A stretch of DNA of 64,000 nucleotides from JAURVT01 sp049059935 (GTDB lineage Bacteria > Actinomycetota > Actinomycetes > Propionibacteriales > Nocardioidaceae), in the NCBI RefSeq assembly GCF_049059935.1, contig NZ_JBMGQR010000016.1, positions 1-64,000 of the forward strand, in the 5' to 3' direction. Position numbers and translations under genes: made by a program. The notes beneath the pieces were generated by a model. It was not told the origin of the DNA, ran no database searches, and worked only from the letters and a program-made list of their open reading frames with translations. Shown one piece after another: positions 48,743 to 56,712 of the stretch. Position 1 is the first letter of the stretch. Each line of letters opens with the position of its first letter.

Positions 48743-49690
48743 GTGACGTTCTCAGGCACCCCCTCCGGCCGCTCTGCGGTGCTGTCCGGCCGGCTCGCGC
48801 CGACCGGGGTCGCCCCCTACGACTTCAGCCGACCCGTCCAGCTGTCGCGCGAGCACGCCCGCGTGATCGAGGGCTGCCTGGAGGGCTTCGCCCGTCAAGC
48901 CGCGACGGTGCTGACGACGTCGCTGCGCACCATCTGCCAGGTCGGGCTGCGCTCGCTCGAGCAGATGACCTACGTGGAGTACGTCGACACCCTCGACGAG
49001 CAGACCCACCTCAGCCTGGTGTCGCTCGAGCCGCTCGCGCAGCCGGCGATCTGGCAGCTGCCGTTCGAGGCGCTGATGACCTGGGTCGACCTGCTGCTCG
49101 GCGGCCACGGCCGCGGCGAGCAGCCCGACCGCTCCCTGTCCGAGATCGAGACCGCCGTGGTGTCCGGCCTGATGGCCGCCCTGCTCGAGGAGCTCCGCTC
49201 GTCGCTCGACCCGGTGGTCAGCACCACCCCCGCGCTCGCCGGCGTGTCCTTCCGCCCGCGCCTGGCGCACCTGGTGCCCAACGTCACCGTCCTCGTCGTC
49301 GCCACCTTCGCCCTGCGCCAGGGCGACCGCGAGACCACCACCACGCTCGCGCTCCCCTTCGCCTCCCTGCTGCCGCACCTGTCGGCCCAGGGCCGCAGCG
49401 GCGAGCTGTCCGAGCGTGAGCGCGCGTCCCGCGACGAGGCGGCCGTCCGGCTCGCGGGCAGCATCCAGGACGTCCCCCTCGACGTCGGCGTGCGCTGCCG
49501 CCCCACCACCGTCGCCCCCCACGAGCTCGTCGGGCTGCAGGTCGGCGACGTCGTCCGCCTGCAGCACCCCGCCGACGCACCCCTCGACGTCATGGGCGGC
49601 GACGTGCTCTTCGCCCACGGAACCCCCGGCACCCGCGGGCAGTCGCTCGCCTGCCTCGTCATCGCCCCGACCTCCCAGGAGCCCGCATGA
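48743..49690 (+). CDS. fliM: Flagellar motor switch protein FliM
   Basis: 315 residues. The middle CheC-like domain (APYDFSRPVQLSREHARVIE, TYVEYVDTLDEQTHLSLVSL, VDLLLGGHGRGEQPDRSLSE) and the C-terminal SpoA domain (HELVGLQVGDVVRLQHPADA) are clear. The N-terminal EIDALL-type CheY-binding peptide is not present: the first conserved segment begins within 25 residues of the start. GTG 48743 sits eight bases from the promoter -10, so translation starts at or near the RNA 5' end. Overlaps fliN by 4 bases. Confidence 0.9.
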   Translation: MTFSGTPSGRSAVLSGRLAPTGVAPYDFSRPVQLSREHARVIEGCLEGFARQAATVLTTSLRTICQVGLRSLEQMTYVEYVDTLDEQTHLSLVSLEPLAQPAIWQLPFEALMTWVDLLLGGHGRGEQPDRSLSEIETAVVSGLMAALLEELRSSLDPVVSTTPALAGVSFRPRLAHLVPNVTVLVVATFALRQGDRETTTTLALPFASLLPHLSAQGRSGELSERERASRDEAAVRLAGSIQDVPLDVGVRCRPTTVAPHELVGLQVGDVVRLQHPADAPLDVMGGDVLFAHGTPGTRGQSLACLVIAPTSQEPA

Positions 49691-50394
49691 CCACCTTCGC
49701 CCCGCCCACGTCCCCGCAGGCGGCGCTCGACGCCGCGTCCGCGGCCGCGGGTGTCCTGCCCTCCGCCGTCGAGCTCGCCGTCGGCACCCCGCAGCCCCTC
49801 GCGCTCCTCGCCGCCGGCGGCTTCACCGCTGCCGCGGTCGCGACCCTCGACGGGTCGGAGCAGACGGTCGTCGCCGTGCTCGTCCAGTCCGCGCTCGTCG
49901 ACGCCCTCGCCTCCAGCCCGATCGGCGAGCTCGACCTCGCGTCCGCGGTGCAGCCGGCGCTCGACGCCGCGGCCGCCGCCGTCGGCTCCACCGCCGGACC
50001 CGCCCGCCGCGTCTCGCCCGACGAGGTGGCCTCGCTCGCCGGCCCCGGCGCGCTCGGCGTCCCGCTCGTGGACGGTGCGAGCACGCACGCCGCCGTCGTC
50101 GTCTCCCTGCCCCCGGTCACCGCCGCCCCGGCGCCCGTGACGTCCACCGGTCCCGGCATCGCCATGCTGCACGGGGTCGAGATGCAGGTGACGGTCGAGA
50201 TCGGTCGCACCCGGATGACCGTCCGCGAGCTGCTCGACCTCGCACCCGGCGACGTCCTGGAGCTCGACCGTGCCGCCGGCAGCCCGGCGGACATGCTCGT
50301 CAACGGACGCCTCGTCGCCCGGGGCGAGATCGTGGTGGTGGACGAGAGCTTCGCCCTCCGCGTCACCGAGATCCTCCCCCCGGCCGCCTCCTGA
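49687..50394 (+). CDS. fliN: Flagellar motor switch protein FliN
   Basis: 235 residues, longer than enteric FliN. The C-terminal SpoA domain (about 160-232) reads VEMQVTVEIGRTRMTVRELL, DLAPGDVLELDRAAGSPADM, VNGRLVARGEIVVVDESFAL. The first 150 residues are alanine-rich and may be a worn-down CheC-like domain, as in Bacillus FliY, but I see no CheY-phosphatase motif. It completes the C ring. One-base overlap with fliO. Confidence 0.9.
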   Translation: MTTFAPPTSPQAALDAASAAAGVLPSAVELAVGTPQPLALLAAGGFTAAAVATLDGSEQTVVAVLVQSALVDALASSPIGELDLASAVQPALDAAAAAVGSTAGPARRVSPDEVASLAGPGALGVPLVDGASTHAAVVVSLPPVTAAPAPVTSTGPGIAMLHGVEMQVTVEIGRTRMTVRELLDLAPGDVLELDRAAGSPADMLVNGRLVARGEIVVVDESFALRVTEILPPAAS

Positions 50395-50843
50395 TGGCCG
50401 AGCTCGTCGTCCGGCTGGTCCTGTCGCTCGCCGTCGTCCTCGGCCTCGTCTGGTTCCTCTACCGGGTCAGCCAGCGCAAGCTGGGCGGCTCGACCTCGCT
50501 GCTCAGCGTCGTGGGCCGCCAGGCCGTGAGCCGCAACGCGTCGGTCACCGTCGTCACGGTCGGCGGCCGCGTGCTCGTGCTCGGCGTGTCCGAGCACCAG
50601 GTGCAGCTGCTCACCGAGCTCGACCCCGAGACGCTCGACGACGTCCAGGCCCAGGCCGCGGCCGAGGCCGCGCCGTCGGTGGTCGTGGACACGACCGCCC
50701 CGCGTGGCACCACGGTCACGCGCGGCGCCCACGCCGCCAGCCCGACGCGCTCCCGGCAGCCCGGTGCGCTCGGCGGATCGATCCTGTCGGCCCGCACCTG
50801 GCGCGACGCCTGGACGGCCACCCGTGGCGGCAGGCCGGCATGA
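50394..50843 (+). CDS. fliO: Flagellar biosynthetic protein FliO
   Basis: 149 residues. One membrane helix near the N-terminus (VVRLVLSLAVVLGLVWFLYR), then a small beta domain (SRNASVTVVTVGGRVLVLGV, SEHQVQLLTEL) and a disordered tail. FliO assists FliP assembly. Position between fliN and fliP is canonical. Its stop overlaps fliP by 4 bases. Confidence 0.88.
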   Translation: MAELVVRLVLSLAVVLGLVWFLYRVSQRKLGGSTSLLSVVGRQAVSRNASVTVVTVGGRVLVLGVSEHQVQLLTELDPETLDDVQAQAAAEAAPSVVVDTTAPRGTTVTRGAHAASPTRSRQPGALGGSILSARTWRDAWTATRGGRPA

Positions 50844-51700
50844 GTCCCGCCGCCCTGGCGCGCACGCTGGTCGTCGCGCTGCTGCTCCCCCTCGCCCTCG
50901 CGCTGGGCGTGGTCGTGCTCGGGACGTCGCCGGCCGACGCCGCGCCGGCCGACGTCGTCTCGTCGGTCCAGGTGCCGACGGCCGAGGGGCCCGTGAAGCC
51001 CGACGGTCCCGACGGCCCGAGCGTCACGGTCGAGCTGCCCGAGGGCAGCGACCTCACCAAGGCCCCCAGCACCCCGGTGGTGCTGCTGCTCGGCATGACG
51101 CTGCTGTCGCTCGCCCCGGCGATCGTGCTCACCTGCACGAGCTTCACCAAGATCCTGGTCGTGCTCGGCCTGACGCGCAACGCGCTCGGCCTGCAGCAGA
51201 CCCCGCCCAACCAGGTGCTCGCAGGCCTGGCGCTGTTCCTCAGCGTGTTCATCATGGCGCCGGTGCTGTCCGACATGAACAAGGACGGCCTGCAGCCCTA
51301 CCTCAACGACACCAAGAGCCAGACCGTCGCGATGAAGGACGGCGTCCAGCCGCTCAAGGAGTTCATGCTCAAGCAGACCGGCGACGACGAGCTGCAGATG
51401 CTCTACAAGGTCGCGGACAGGCCCCAGCCCGAGACGCGGGCGGAGACCTCGCTGCCCACGCTGATCCCGGCGTTCATCCTGAGCGAGCTCAAGCAGGCGT
51501 TCATCATCGGCTTCGTCATCTTCATCCCGTTCCTGGTCATCGACATCGTCGTGAGCGCGGCGCTGATGAGCCTCGGCATGATGATGATGCCGCCGGTGAT
51601 GGTGTCGCTGCCGTTCAAGCTGCTGCTGTTCGTGCTCGTCGACGGGTGGGGCCTGATCATCAAGTCCCTCGTCGGCAGCTACGCGGGCGGGTCGGGGTAG
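50840..51700 (+). CDS. fliP: Flagellar export gate protein FliP
   Basis: 286 residues. A cleavable-looking signal (RTLVVALLLPLALALGVVVL) precedes the extracytoplasmic linker; then the FliP helices (LLLGMTLLSLAPAIVLTCTS, FTKILVVLGLTRNALGLQQT, LSELKQAFIIGFVIFIPFLV). It is part of the FliP5-FliQ4-FliR1 gate. The stop TAG at 51700 is three bases before fliQ. Confidence 0.95.
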   Translation: MSPAALARTLVVALLLPLALALGVVVLGTSPADAAPADVVSSVQVPTAEGPVKPDGPDGPSVTVELPEGSDLTKAPSTPVVLLLGMTLLSLAPAIVLTCTSFTKILVVLGLTRNALGLQQTPPNQVLAGLALFLSVFIMAPVLSDMNKDGLQPYLNDTKSQTVAMKDGVQPLKEFMLKQTGDDELQMLYKVADRPQPETRAETSLPTLIPAFILSELKQAFIIGFVIFIPFLVIDIVVSAALMSLGMMMMPPVMVSLPFKLLLFVLVDGWGLIIKSLVGSYAGGSG

Positions 51701-51703
51701 ACC

Positions 51704-51973
51704 GTGACCGACACCGCCGTCATCGAGATCGCGATGCTCAGCATGACCGTCGCGCTCAAGCTCTGCCTGCCCATCCTGCTGCCGGCCCTGATCATCGGCT
51801 TCGTCATCTCGCTCGTCCAGTCGATGACCCAGATCCAGGAGTTCACGCTGGCCTTCGTGCCCAAGCTGATCGGCGTCGGCGTGAGCCTGCTGTTCTGCGG
51901 CAACTGGATGCTGCACACGCTGATCACGTTCACCCAGGACCTGTTCGAGCGCATCCCCGGGATCCTGGGCTGA
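51704..51973 (+). CDS. fliQ: Flagellar export gate protein FliQ
   Basis: 89 residues from GTG 51704, two membrane helices (about 18-40 and 50-72): VALKLCLPILLPALIIGFVI, SLVQSMTQIQEFTLAFVPKL, the standard FliQ sequence. It follows fliP by three bases and precedes fliR by one. Confidence 0.95.
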   Translation: MTDTAVIEIAMLSMTVALKLCLPILLPALIIGFVISLVQSMTQIQEFTLAFVPKLIGVGVSLLFCGNWMLHTLITFTQDLFERIPGILG

Positions 51974-51974
51974 C

Positions 51975-52733
51975 GTGGGACTGACCGTCGAGGGCGCGCC
52001 GCTCGTCGCCTACGTCCTCGCGTCGGTGCGGATCGTCGCCTGGCTGGTGCTCGTGCCGCCGTACGCGTCGCGCTCGTTCCCCACCCAGGCCAAGGTGCTG
52101 CTCGCCCTCGCGCTGTCGTTCGTCGTCGTGCCGTCCACCGAGCTGCCCACGGTGCCGACCGGCACCCTCGAGCTCGCGGTGCAGGTGGCCCAGGAGGTGC
52201 TCGTCGGCGCCTCGCTCGGCTTCGTGACCTACCTGGTGTTCGCCGCGGTGCAGGCCGCCGGCGACCTGATCGACGTCTTCGGCGGGTTCAGCCTCGCCGC
52301 CGCCTACGACCCGCTGTCGTTCCAGATGAACTCGGTGTTCGGCCGGTTCTACCAGATGCTCGCCACCACCCTGCTGTTCACGACGGGGCTGCACCTGTGG
52401 GTGATGGCCGGGCTGCTCAAGACGTTCGACCGACTGCCGGTCGGGATGGGCATCGACGTGTCCAACCTGTCGCAGATCATGCTCGGCGCGTTCGGGGCGT
52501 TCATCACCTGCGCGGTGCAGATCGCGCTCCCGATCATGGGCGTGCTGTTCGTCGCCGACCTCGGCCTGGCGCTGCTCACCAAGGTCGCGCCGCAGCTGAA
52601 CGCCATCGGCATCATGTTCCCGGCCAAGATCGGCCTGACGCTCGTCGTCGTCGGCTTCTCGTTCACCGTCTTCCCCGAGGCGCTGGCCAACCTCAAGGAC
52701 ATGGCCCTCGAGGCCATGTGGGCCCTGACGTGA
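51975..52733 (+). CDS. fliR: Flagellar export gate protein FliR
   Basis: 252 residues from GTG 51975, about six membrane helices. Family segments: RIVAWLVLVPPYASRSFPTQ, GASLGFVTYLVFAAVQAAGD, PIMGVLFVADLGLALLTKVA. One copy per gate. Followed by flhB with 13 bases. Confidence 0.94.
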   Translation: MGLTVEGAPLVAYVLASVRIVAWLVLVPPYASRSFPTQAKVLLALALSFVVVPSTELPTVPTGTLELAVQVAQEVLVGASLGFVTYLVFAAVQAAGDLIDVFGGFSLAAAYDPLSFQMNSVFGRFYQMLATTLLFTTGLHLWVMAGLLKTFDRLPVGMGIDVSNLSQIMLGAFGAFITCAVQIALPIMGVLFVADLGLALLTKVAPQLNAIGIMFPAKIGLTLVVVGFSFTVFPEALANLKDMALEAMWALT

Positions 52734-52746
52734 GGAGGAGGCGCCG

Positions 52747-53880
52747 GTGAAGGAGGAGAAGACAGAGGCTCCCACCGAGAAGAAGATCAAGGAGAGCCGC
52801 AAGGAGGGACGGGTCCCGCGGACGCCGGAGCTCGGCGGCTGGGCGTCGGTGCTGGTCGTGGCGTTCGTGCTGCACCAGCTGGTGTCGTGGGGCACCACCC
52901 ACACGCGCGAGCTGATGATGCGGTCGACGTCGATCGCCGTCGACGCCGACAGCGAGCAGGCCCTCGCCCTGCTGCGCGAGGGCGGGATCGTCGCGCTCGT
53001 CGGGTCGGTGGCGCTGGGCGCCGCGGTCCTCGCGGTCGCCGTCGCGCTCGCGGCCGCGCAGGGCGGCATCCACCTGGCCACCAAGGCGTCCAAGCCGAAG
53101 TGGTCGCGGATGAACCCGCTCGAGGGCGCCAAGCGGATCTTCGGGCCGCACGCGCTGTGGGAGGGCGCCAAGACGCTGCTCAAGAGCACGGTCGTGGCCC
53201 TGCTCGTCTGGCGCTCCGTGCACGAGCTGATGCCGCTCGTCCGCGGGCTGGTGCCCCTGCAGGTGGCGATCGAGATCGTCGCCCAGGAGGCCACCCGTCT
53301 GCTGCGCGACGTCGCGATCGCCGGGCTCCTCGCGGGCGCGATCGACTACGCCGTGCAGCGCCGCAAGATGGGCAAGCAGAACAAGATGACGCTCAAGGAG
53401 GTGCGCGACGAGCACAAGCAGTCCGAGGGCGACCCCCTGGTCAAGCACGCGATGCGCTCGCGTCAGCACGCGGCGTCGCGCAACCGCCAGATGGCCGACG
53501 TCGCCACCGCCGACGTCGTCCTCGTGAACCCGACGCACGTCGCCGTGGCGCTGCGGTACGAGAGCGAGAAGGGCGCACCGCGCGTGGTCGCCAAGGGCGC
53601 CGGCGTGGTCGCGGCTCGCATCCGCGAGCGCGCCGCCGAGGCCAACGTCGCGATGGTCGAGGACGTGCCGCTGGCGCGTGCCCTGCACACGGCGTGCGAG
53701 GTGGGGCACGAGGTGCCGCCGGAGCTCTACGCGGCGGTCGCCCAGGTGCTCGCGTTCGTGGTCAACCGACGCAGCCGCGGCTCGTCGGGCGGACGTCACC
53801 GCAGCCCGCGCCACGAGCTCGACCTGCCCGAGGTGCCCCGCGCCGGACGCCGTCGCCGCACCGTCGAGACCGCCGCGTAG
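52747..53880 (+). CDS. flhB: Flagellar export switch protein FlhB
   Basis: 377 residues from GTG 52747 with GAGGAGGAGG upstream. N-terminal TEAPTEKKIKESRKEGRVPR, four membrane helices to about residue 210, and the self-cleavage motif NPTH at 261-264 (VLVNPTHVAVALRYE). Cleavage changes specificity from hook to filament substrates together with FliK. A basic C-terminal tail of about 25 residues is added. Last gene of the fliM unit. Confidence 0.95.
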   Translation: MKEEKTEAPTEKKIKESRKEGRVPRTPELGGWASVLVVAFVLHQLVSWGTTHTRELMMRSTSIAVDADSEQALALLREGGIVALVGSVALGAAVLAVAVALAAAQGGIHLATKASKPKWSRMNPLEGAKRIFGPHALWEGAKTLLKSTVVALLVWRSVHELMPLVRGLVPLQVAIEIVAQEATRLLRDVAIAGLLAGAIDYAVQRRKMGKQNKMTLKEVRDEHKQSEGDPLVKHAMRSRQHAASRNRQMADVATADVVLVNPTHVAVALRYESEKGAPRVVAKGAGVVAARIRERAAEANVAMVEDVPLARALHTACEVGHEVPPELYAAVAQVLAFVVNRRSRGSSGGRHRSPRHELDLPEVPRAGRRRRTVETAA

Positions 53881-53897
53881 GCGGCTCGCCGAAATCC

Positions 53898-53924
53898 TCA
53901 GGTCGCCCCCCGGGCGGCCGATCA
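53898..53924 (+). promoter_or_regulatory. Sigma-28-type promoter of flhA
   Basis: TCAGGTC (53898-53904), 12-base spacer, GCCGATCA (53917-53924), 17 bases after the flhB stop. RNA should start near 53931, giving a leader of about 63 bases. Confidence 0.83.
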
Positions 53925-53928
53925 GAGC

Positions 53929-53963
53929 GTCGCCAGGACGGCGACCCGCACCACGGACGGTGT
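53929..53963 (+). promoter_or_regulatory. GGA-loop hairpins in the flhA leader (predicted CsrA sites)
   Basis: First: a 6-bp stem (53929-53934 with 53940-53945) with loop AGGAC; its 5' edge is at the predicted RNA start and may be trimmed. Second: a 5-bp stem with one G-U (53948-53952 with 53959-53963) displaying ACGGAC, identical to the fliC and flbD loops. The ribosome site GGAGG (53981-53985) is a further GGA. Confidence 0.65.
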
Positions 53964-53993
53964 GACAGCTCGCCAACCCCGGAGGCACCACCC

Positions 53994-56036
53994 GTGCGCA
54001 ACAAGCGTCTCGCCAAGCTCGGCGTGCCCGTCGGCGTCGTCGCGATCATCGTCATGCTGGTCGTCCCGCTGCCGCCGCTGCTGCTCGACCTGCTGATCGC
54101 CGCCAACATCACCGCGGGCGTGCTGATCCTGATGACCGCGATGTCGGTCCGCAAGCCGCTCGAGTTCTCCGCGTTCCCCGCCGTCCTGCTCATCGCGACG
54201 CTGTTCCGCCTCGCGCTCAACATCAGCGCCACCCGCCTGGTCCTGCTCGACGGCTACGCGGGCAAGGTCATCGAGACCTTCGGCCACTTCGTGGTCGGCG
54301 GCTCGCTCATCGTCGGCATCATCGTGTTCGCGATCCTGGTGGTCATCCAGTTCGTCGTCATCACCAACGGCGCCGGACGCGTCGCCGAGGTCGGCGCCCG
54401 CTTCAAGCTCGACGCCATGCCCGGCAAGCAGATGGCCATCGACGCCGACCTGAACTCCGGCCTGATCGACGAGGACGAGGCCCGCCGCCGGCGCGCCGAG
54501 GTCTCCGAGGAGGCCGACTTCTACGGCGCGATGGACGGCGCCTCCAAGTTCGTCAAGGGCGACGCCATCGCGGCCGTCATCATCACCCTGGTGAACCTGC
54601 TCGGCGGGTTCGCGGTGGGCGTGATGCAGAACGGCATGTCGATGGGCGACGCCGTGCAGACCTACAGCCTGCTCACGGTCGGCGACGGCCTCGTCTCGCA
54701 GATCCCGGCGCTGCTGCTGTCGGTCGCCACCGGCCTGATCGTCACCCGCGCCGCGTCGCAGGACGACATGGGCACCGACATCGCCGCCCAGCTCACCCGC
54801 ACCAGCCAGCCGCTGCGCATCGCCGGGTTCGCCGCGATCGCGCTGTGCGTCATCCCGGGCATGCCGAAGATGCCCTTCCTGGTGGTCGGCGCGATCTTCC
54901 TGTTCCTGGGCTTCCGGCCCACCGGCGAGAGCACCCCGGCCGAGGACGCGCTGGAGCTCGAGGCACCGGCCCGCGAGCCCGACAGCATCGAGGCGCTCCT
55001 CGAGGACATCCAGGTCGACCCGCTCGAGCTCGAGCTGTCGGCCGACCTCGTCGACCTCGTCGACAGCTCGGTCGGCGGCGACCTGCTGGCCCGGGTCAAG
55101 TCGCTGCGCCGCAAGGTCGCCGAGGAGATCGGCGTCGTCGTCCCGCCCGTCCGCACCCGCGACAACCTCGACCTGCCGCTGCGGACGTACGCGATCCGCC
55201 TGTTCGGCGTCGAGGTGGCCCGCGGCACGGCCCCTCCGGGCACCGTGCTCGCGATCGGCGACAACCTCGCCATGCTCCCCGGGGAGCGCACGGTCGAGCC
55301 CGTCTTCGGTCTCGACGCCGTGTGGATCCCCGCCGAGCTGCGCAGCCAGGCCGAGATCGCCGGCGCCACCGTCGTCGACCGCGCGTCGGTGGTCACCACC
55401 CACCTCGCGGACGTCGTCCGTCGCAACGCGGCCCGCCTGCTCGGACGCGAGGAGACCCGGATGCTGTCGGAGTCCCTGCGCCGGACGCACCCCACCGTCG
55501 TCGAGGAGCTGACCCCGGCACAGATGACCCTGGGCGAGGTGCAGCGCGTCCTGCAGCGCCTGCTCGCCGAGGGCGTCTCCATCCGCGACCTCGCCCGCAT
55601 CTTCGAGGCGCTCTCGCTGCGCGCGTCGGTCAGCAAGGACGTCGACGGGCTGGTGCTCAGCGCCCGCGAGGCCCTCGGGCCGGCCCTGCTGCAGCCGTAC
55701 GCGGCCGACGGCACCGTCCACGTGATCAGCTTCGACCCCGCGCTCGAGCAGCAGATGCTCCGCTCGCTGCACCTCAACGAAGACGGCGGCGCGCTGGCCC
55801 TCGACCCCGACGTCGCCCACCTGGTGCTGACCCAGCTCGCCCGCTTCACCCACGACGCCGAGCAGGCCGACCGCACCCCCGTGCTCGCCTGCGCCCCCCA
55901 GCTGAGGTCGGCGGTGCAGCGACTGCTCACCCAGGCCTCGGCCACCACGCCCGTGCTGTCGTACACCGAGCTGTCGACGGCCCAGCAGATCGACTCGGTG
56001 GGCGTCCTGCAGGGCACCGCCGCGGTGGGTGCCTGA
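53994..56036 (+). CDS. flhA: Flagellar export protein FlhA
   Basis: 680 residues from GTG 53994, GGAGG eight bases upstream. About eight membrane helices cover residues 10-310, with the conserved FHIPEP-region equivalents (PLEFSAFPAVLLIATLFRLA, LNISATRLVL, DLNSGLIDEDEARRRRAEVS, EADFYGAMDGASKFVKGDAI). The cytoplasmic domain (SVGGDLLARVKSLRRKVAEE, PLRTYAIRLFGVEVARGTAP) docks chaperone-substrate complexes. It has its own promoter and ends the flagellar locus. Confidence 0.96.
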   Translation: MRNKRLAKLGVPVGVVAIIVMLVVPLPPLLLDLLIAANITAGVLILMTAMSVRKPLEFSAFPAVLLIATLFRLALNISATRLVLLDGYAGKVIETFGHFVVGGSLIVGIIVFAILVVIQFVVITNGAGRVAEVGARFKLDAMPGKQMAIDADLNSGLIDEDEARRRRAEVSEEADFYGAMDGASKFVKGDAIAAVIITLVNLLGGFAVGVMQNGMSMGDAVQTYSLLTVGDGLVSQIPALLLSVATGLIVTRAASQDDMGTDIAAQLTRTSQPLRIAGFAAIALCVIPGMPKMPFLVVGAIFLFLGFRPTGESTPAEDALELEAPAREPDSIEALLEDIQVDPLELELSADLVDLVDSSVGGDLLARVKSLRRKVAEEIGVVVPPVRTRDNLDLPLRTYAIRLFGVEVARGTAPPGTVLAIGDNLAMLPGERTVEPVFGLDAVWIPAELRSQAEIAGATVVDRASVVTTHLADVVRRNAARLLGREETRMLSESLRRTHPTVVEELTPAQMTLGEVQRVLQRLLAEGVSIRDLARIFEALSLRASVSKDVDGLVLSAREALGPALLQPYAADGTVHVISFDPALEQQMLRSLHLNEDGGALALDPDVAHLVLTQLARFTHDAEQADRTPVLACAPQLRSAVQRLLTQASATTPVLSYTELSTAQQIDSVGVLQGTAAVGA

Positions 56037-56061
56037 CCGACGTCCGCCTAGGGTGGAGCCG

Positions 56062-56445
56062 ATGTCGGTCGGCGCGTGGGTCCCAGCCGCGCTGCAGCGG
56101 ACCCTCCTGCTCCTGGCCGTGGCCCTGCTCCTGGTCGGGGGCGCTCCGCGCGGCGACGTCTCGGCCCACGTCGCGGCCACCAGCGCGTCGGACGCCGTCG
56201 CCCCGTGCGCGCTCGGCGGCTCCGACGACCACGAGGTCTCGACCGTCGTGTCGAGCACGGCCCACCAGCAGTGCCTGCGGGCGCCGGGCACCGACGTCGC
56301 GGACGTGGCCGCCGGCCGGCTCGACGTCGTGCCCGCGGTCGCCGCGCCGCGTCCCTCCCCGTGGACGTGGGCGCCTCCCCCGGCGCCGTGGGACGGGCCC
56401 GCCCACTCGGGCAGCAGGGCGCCACCGGTCGCCCGCACCGCCTGA
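56062..56445 (+). CDS. Small exported protein of unknown function
   Basis: 127 residues from ATG 56062 (GGTGGAG just upstream). A signal-peptide-like start (LQRTLLLLAVALLLVGGAPR) ends near residue 35; the rest has two cysteines, several histidines and a proline/tryptophan-rich C-terminus (SPWTWAPPPAPWDGPAH). No family is recognised. It directly precedes the tatA-like gene in the same direction (78 bases). It could equally be a DoxX-type accessory or unrelated; coding bias supports it as real. Confidence 0.6.
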   Translation: MSVGAWVPAALQRTLLLLAVALLLVGGAPRGDVSAHVAATSASDAVAPCALGGSDDHEVSTVVSSTAHQQCLRAPGTDVADVAAGRLDVVPAVAAPRPSPWTWAPPPAPWDGPAHSGSRAPPVARTA

Positions 56446-56523
56446 GCACGACCTCCTCCCCGGGGTCGTGCCCGCGGTGCCGCATGCCCGCGCCCTCACG
56501 CACCCCACCGGAAGGACCCACCC

Positions 56524-56712
56524 ATGGGCCGCATCGGACCCACCGAGCTCCTGCTGATCCTCCTCGTCGCCACGCTCCTGTTCGGCGCCAAGCGACTTCC
56601 CGACCTCGCCCGCGGCTCCGGCCGCGCCCTGCGCATCTTCACGACCGAGATCGACGGCCTCGGCGACGACCGCCGTCCCTCCGACGACCAGGAGGGACCG
56701 GGCCGTGGCTGA
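56524..56712 (+). CDS. TatA/TatE-like twin-arginine translocase subunit
   Basis: 62 residues. The TatA signature is complete though short: a membrane helix (GPTELLLILLVATLLFGAKR), the hinge FGAKRLPDL, then an amphipathic helix (ARGSGRALRIF) and an acidic tail. TatA oligomers form the pore of the Tat system. No tatB or tatC is nearby, so it is likely an accessory TatA paralogue. It overlaps the DUF368 gene by 8 bases. Confidence 0.85.
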   Translation: MGRIGPTELLLILLVATLLFGAKRLPDLARGSGRALRIFTTEIDGLGDDRRPSDDQEGPGRG

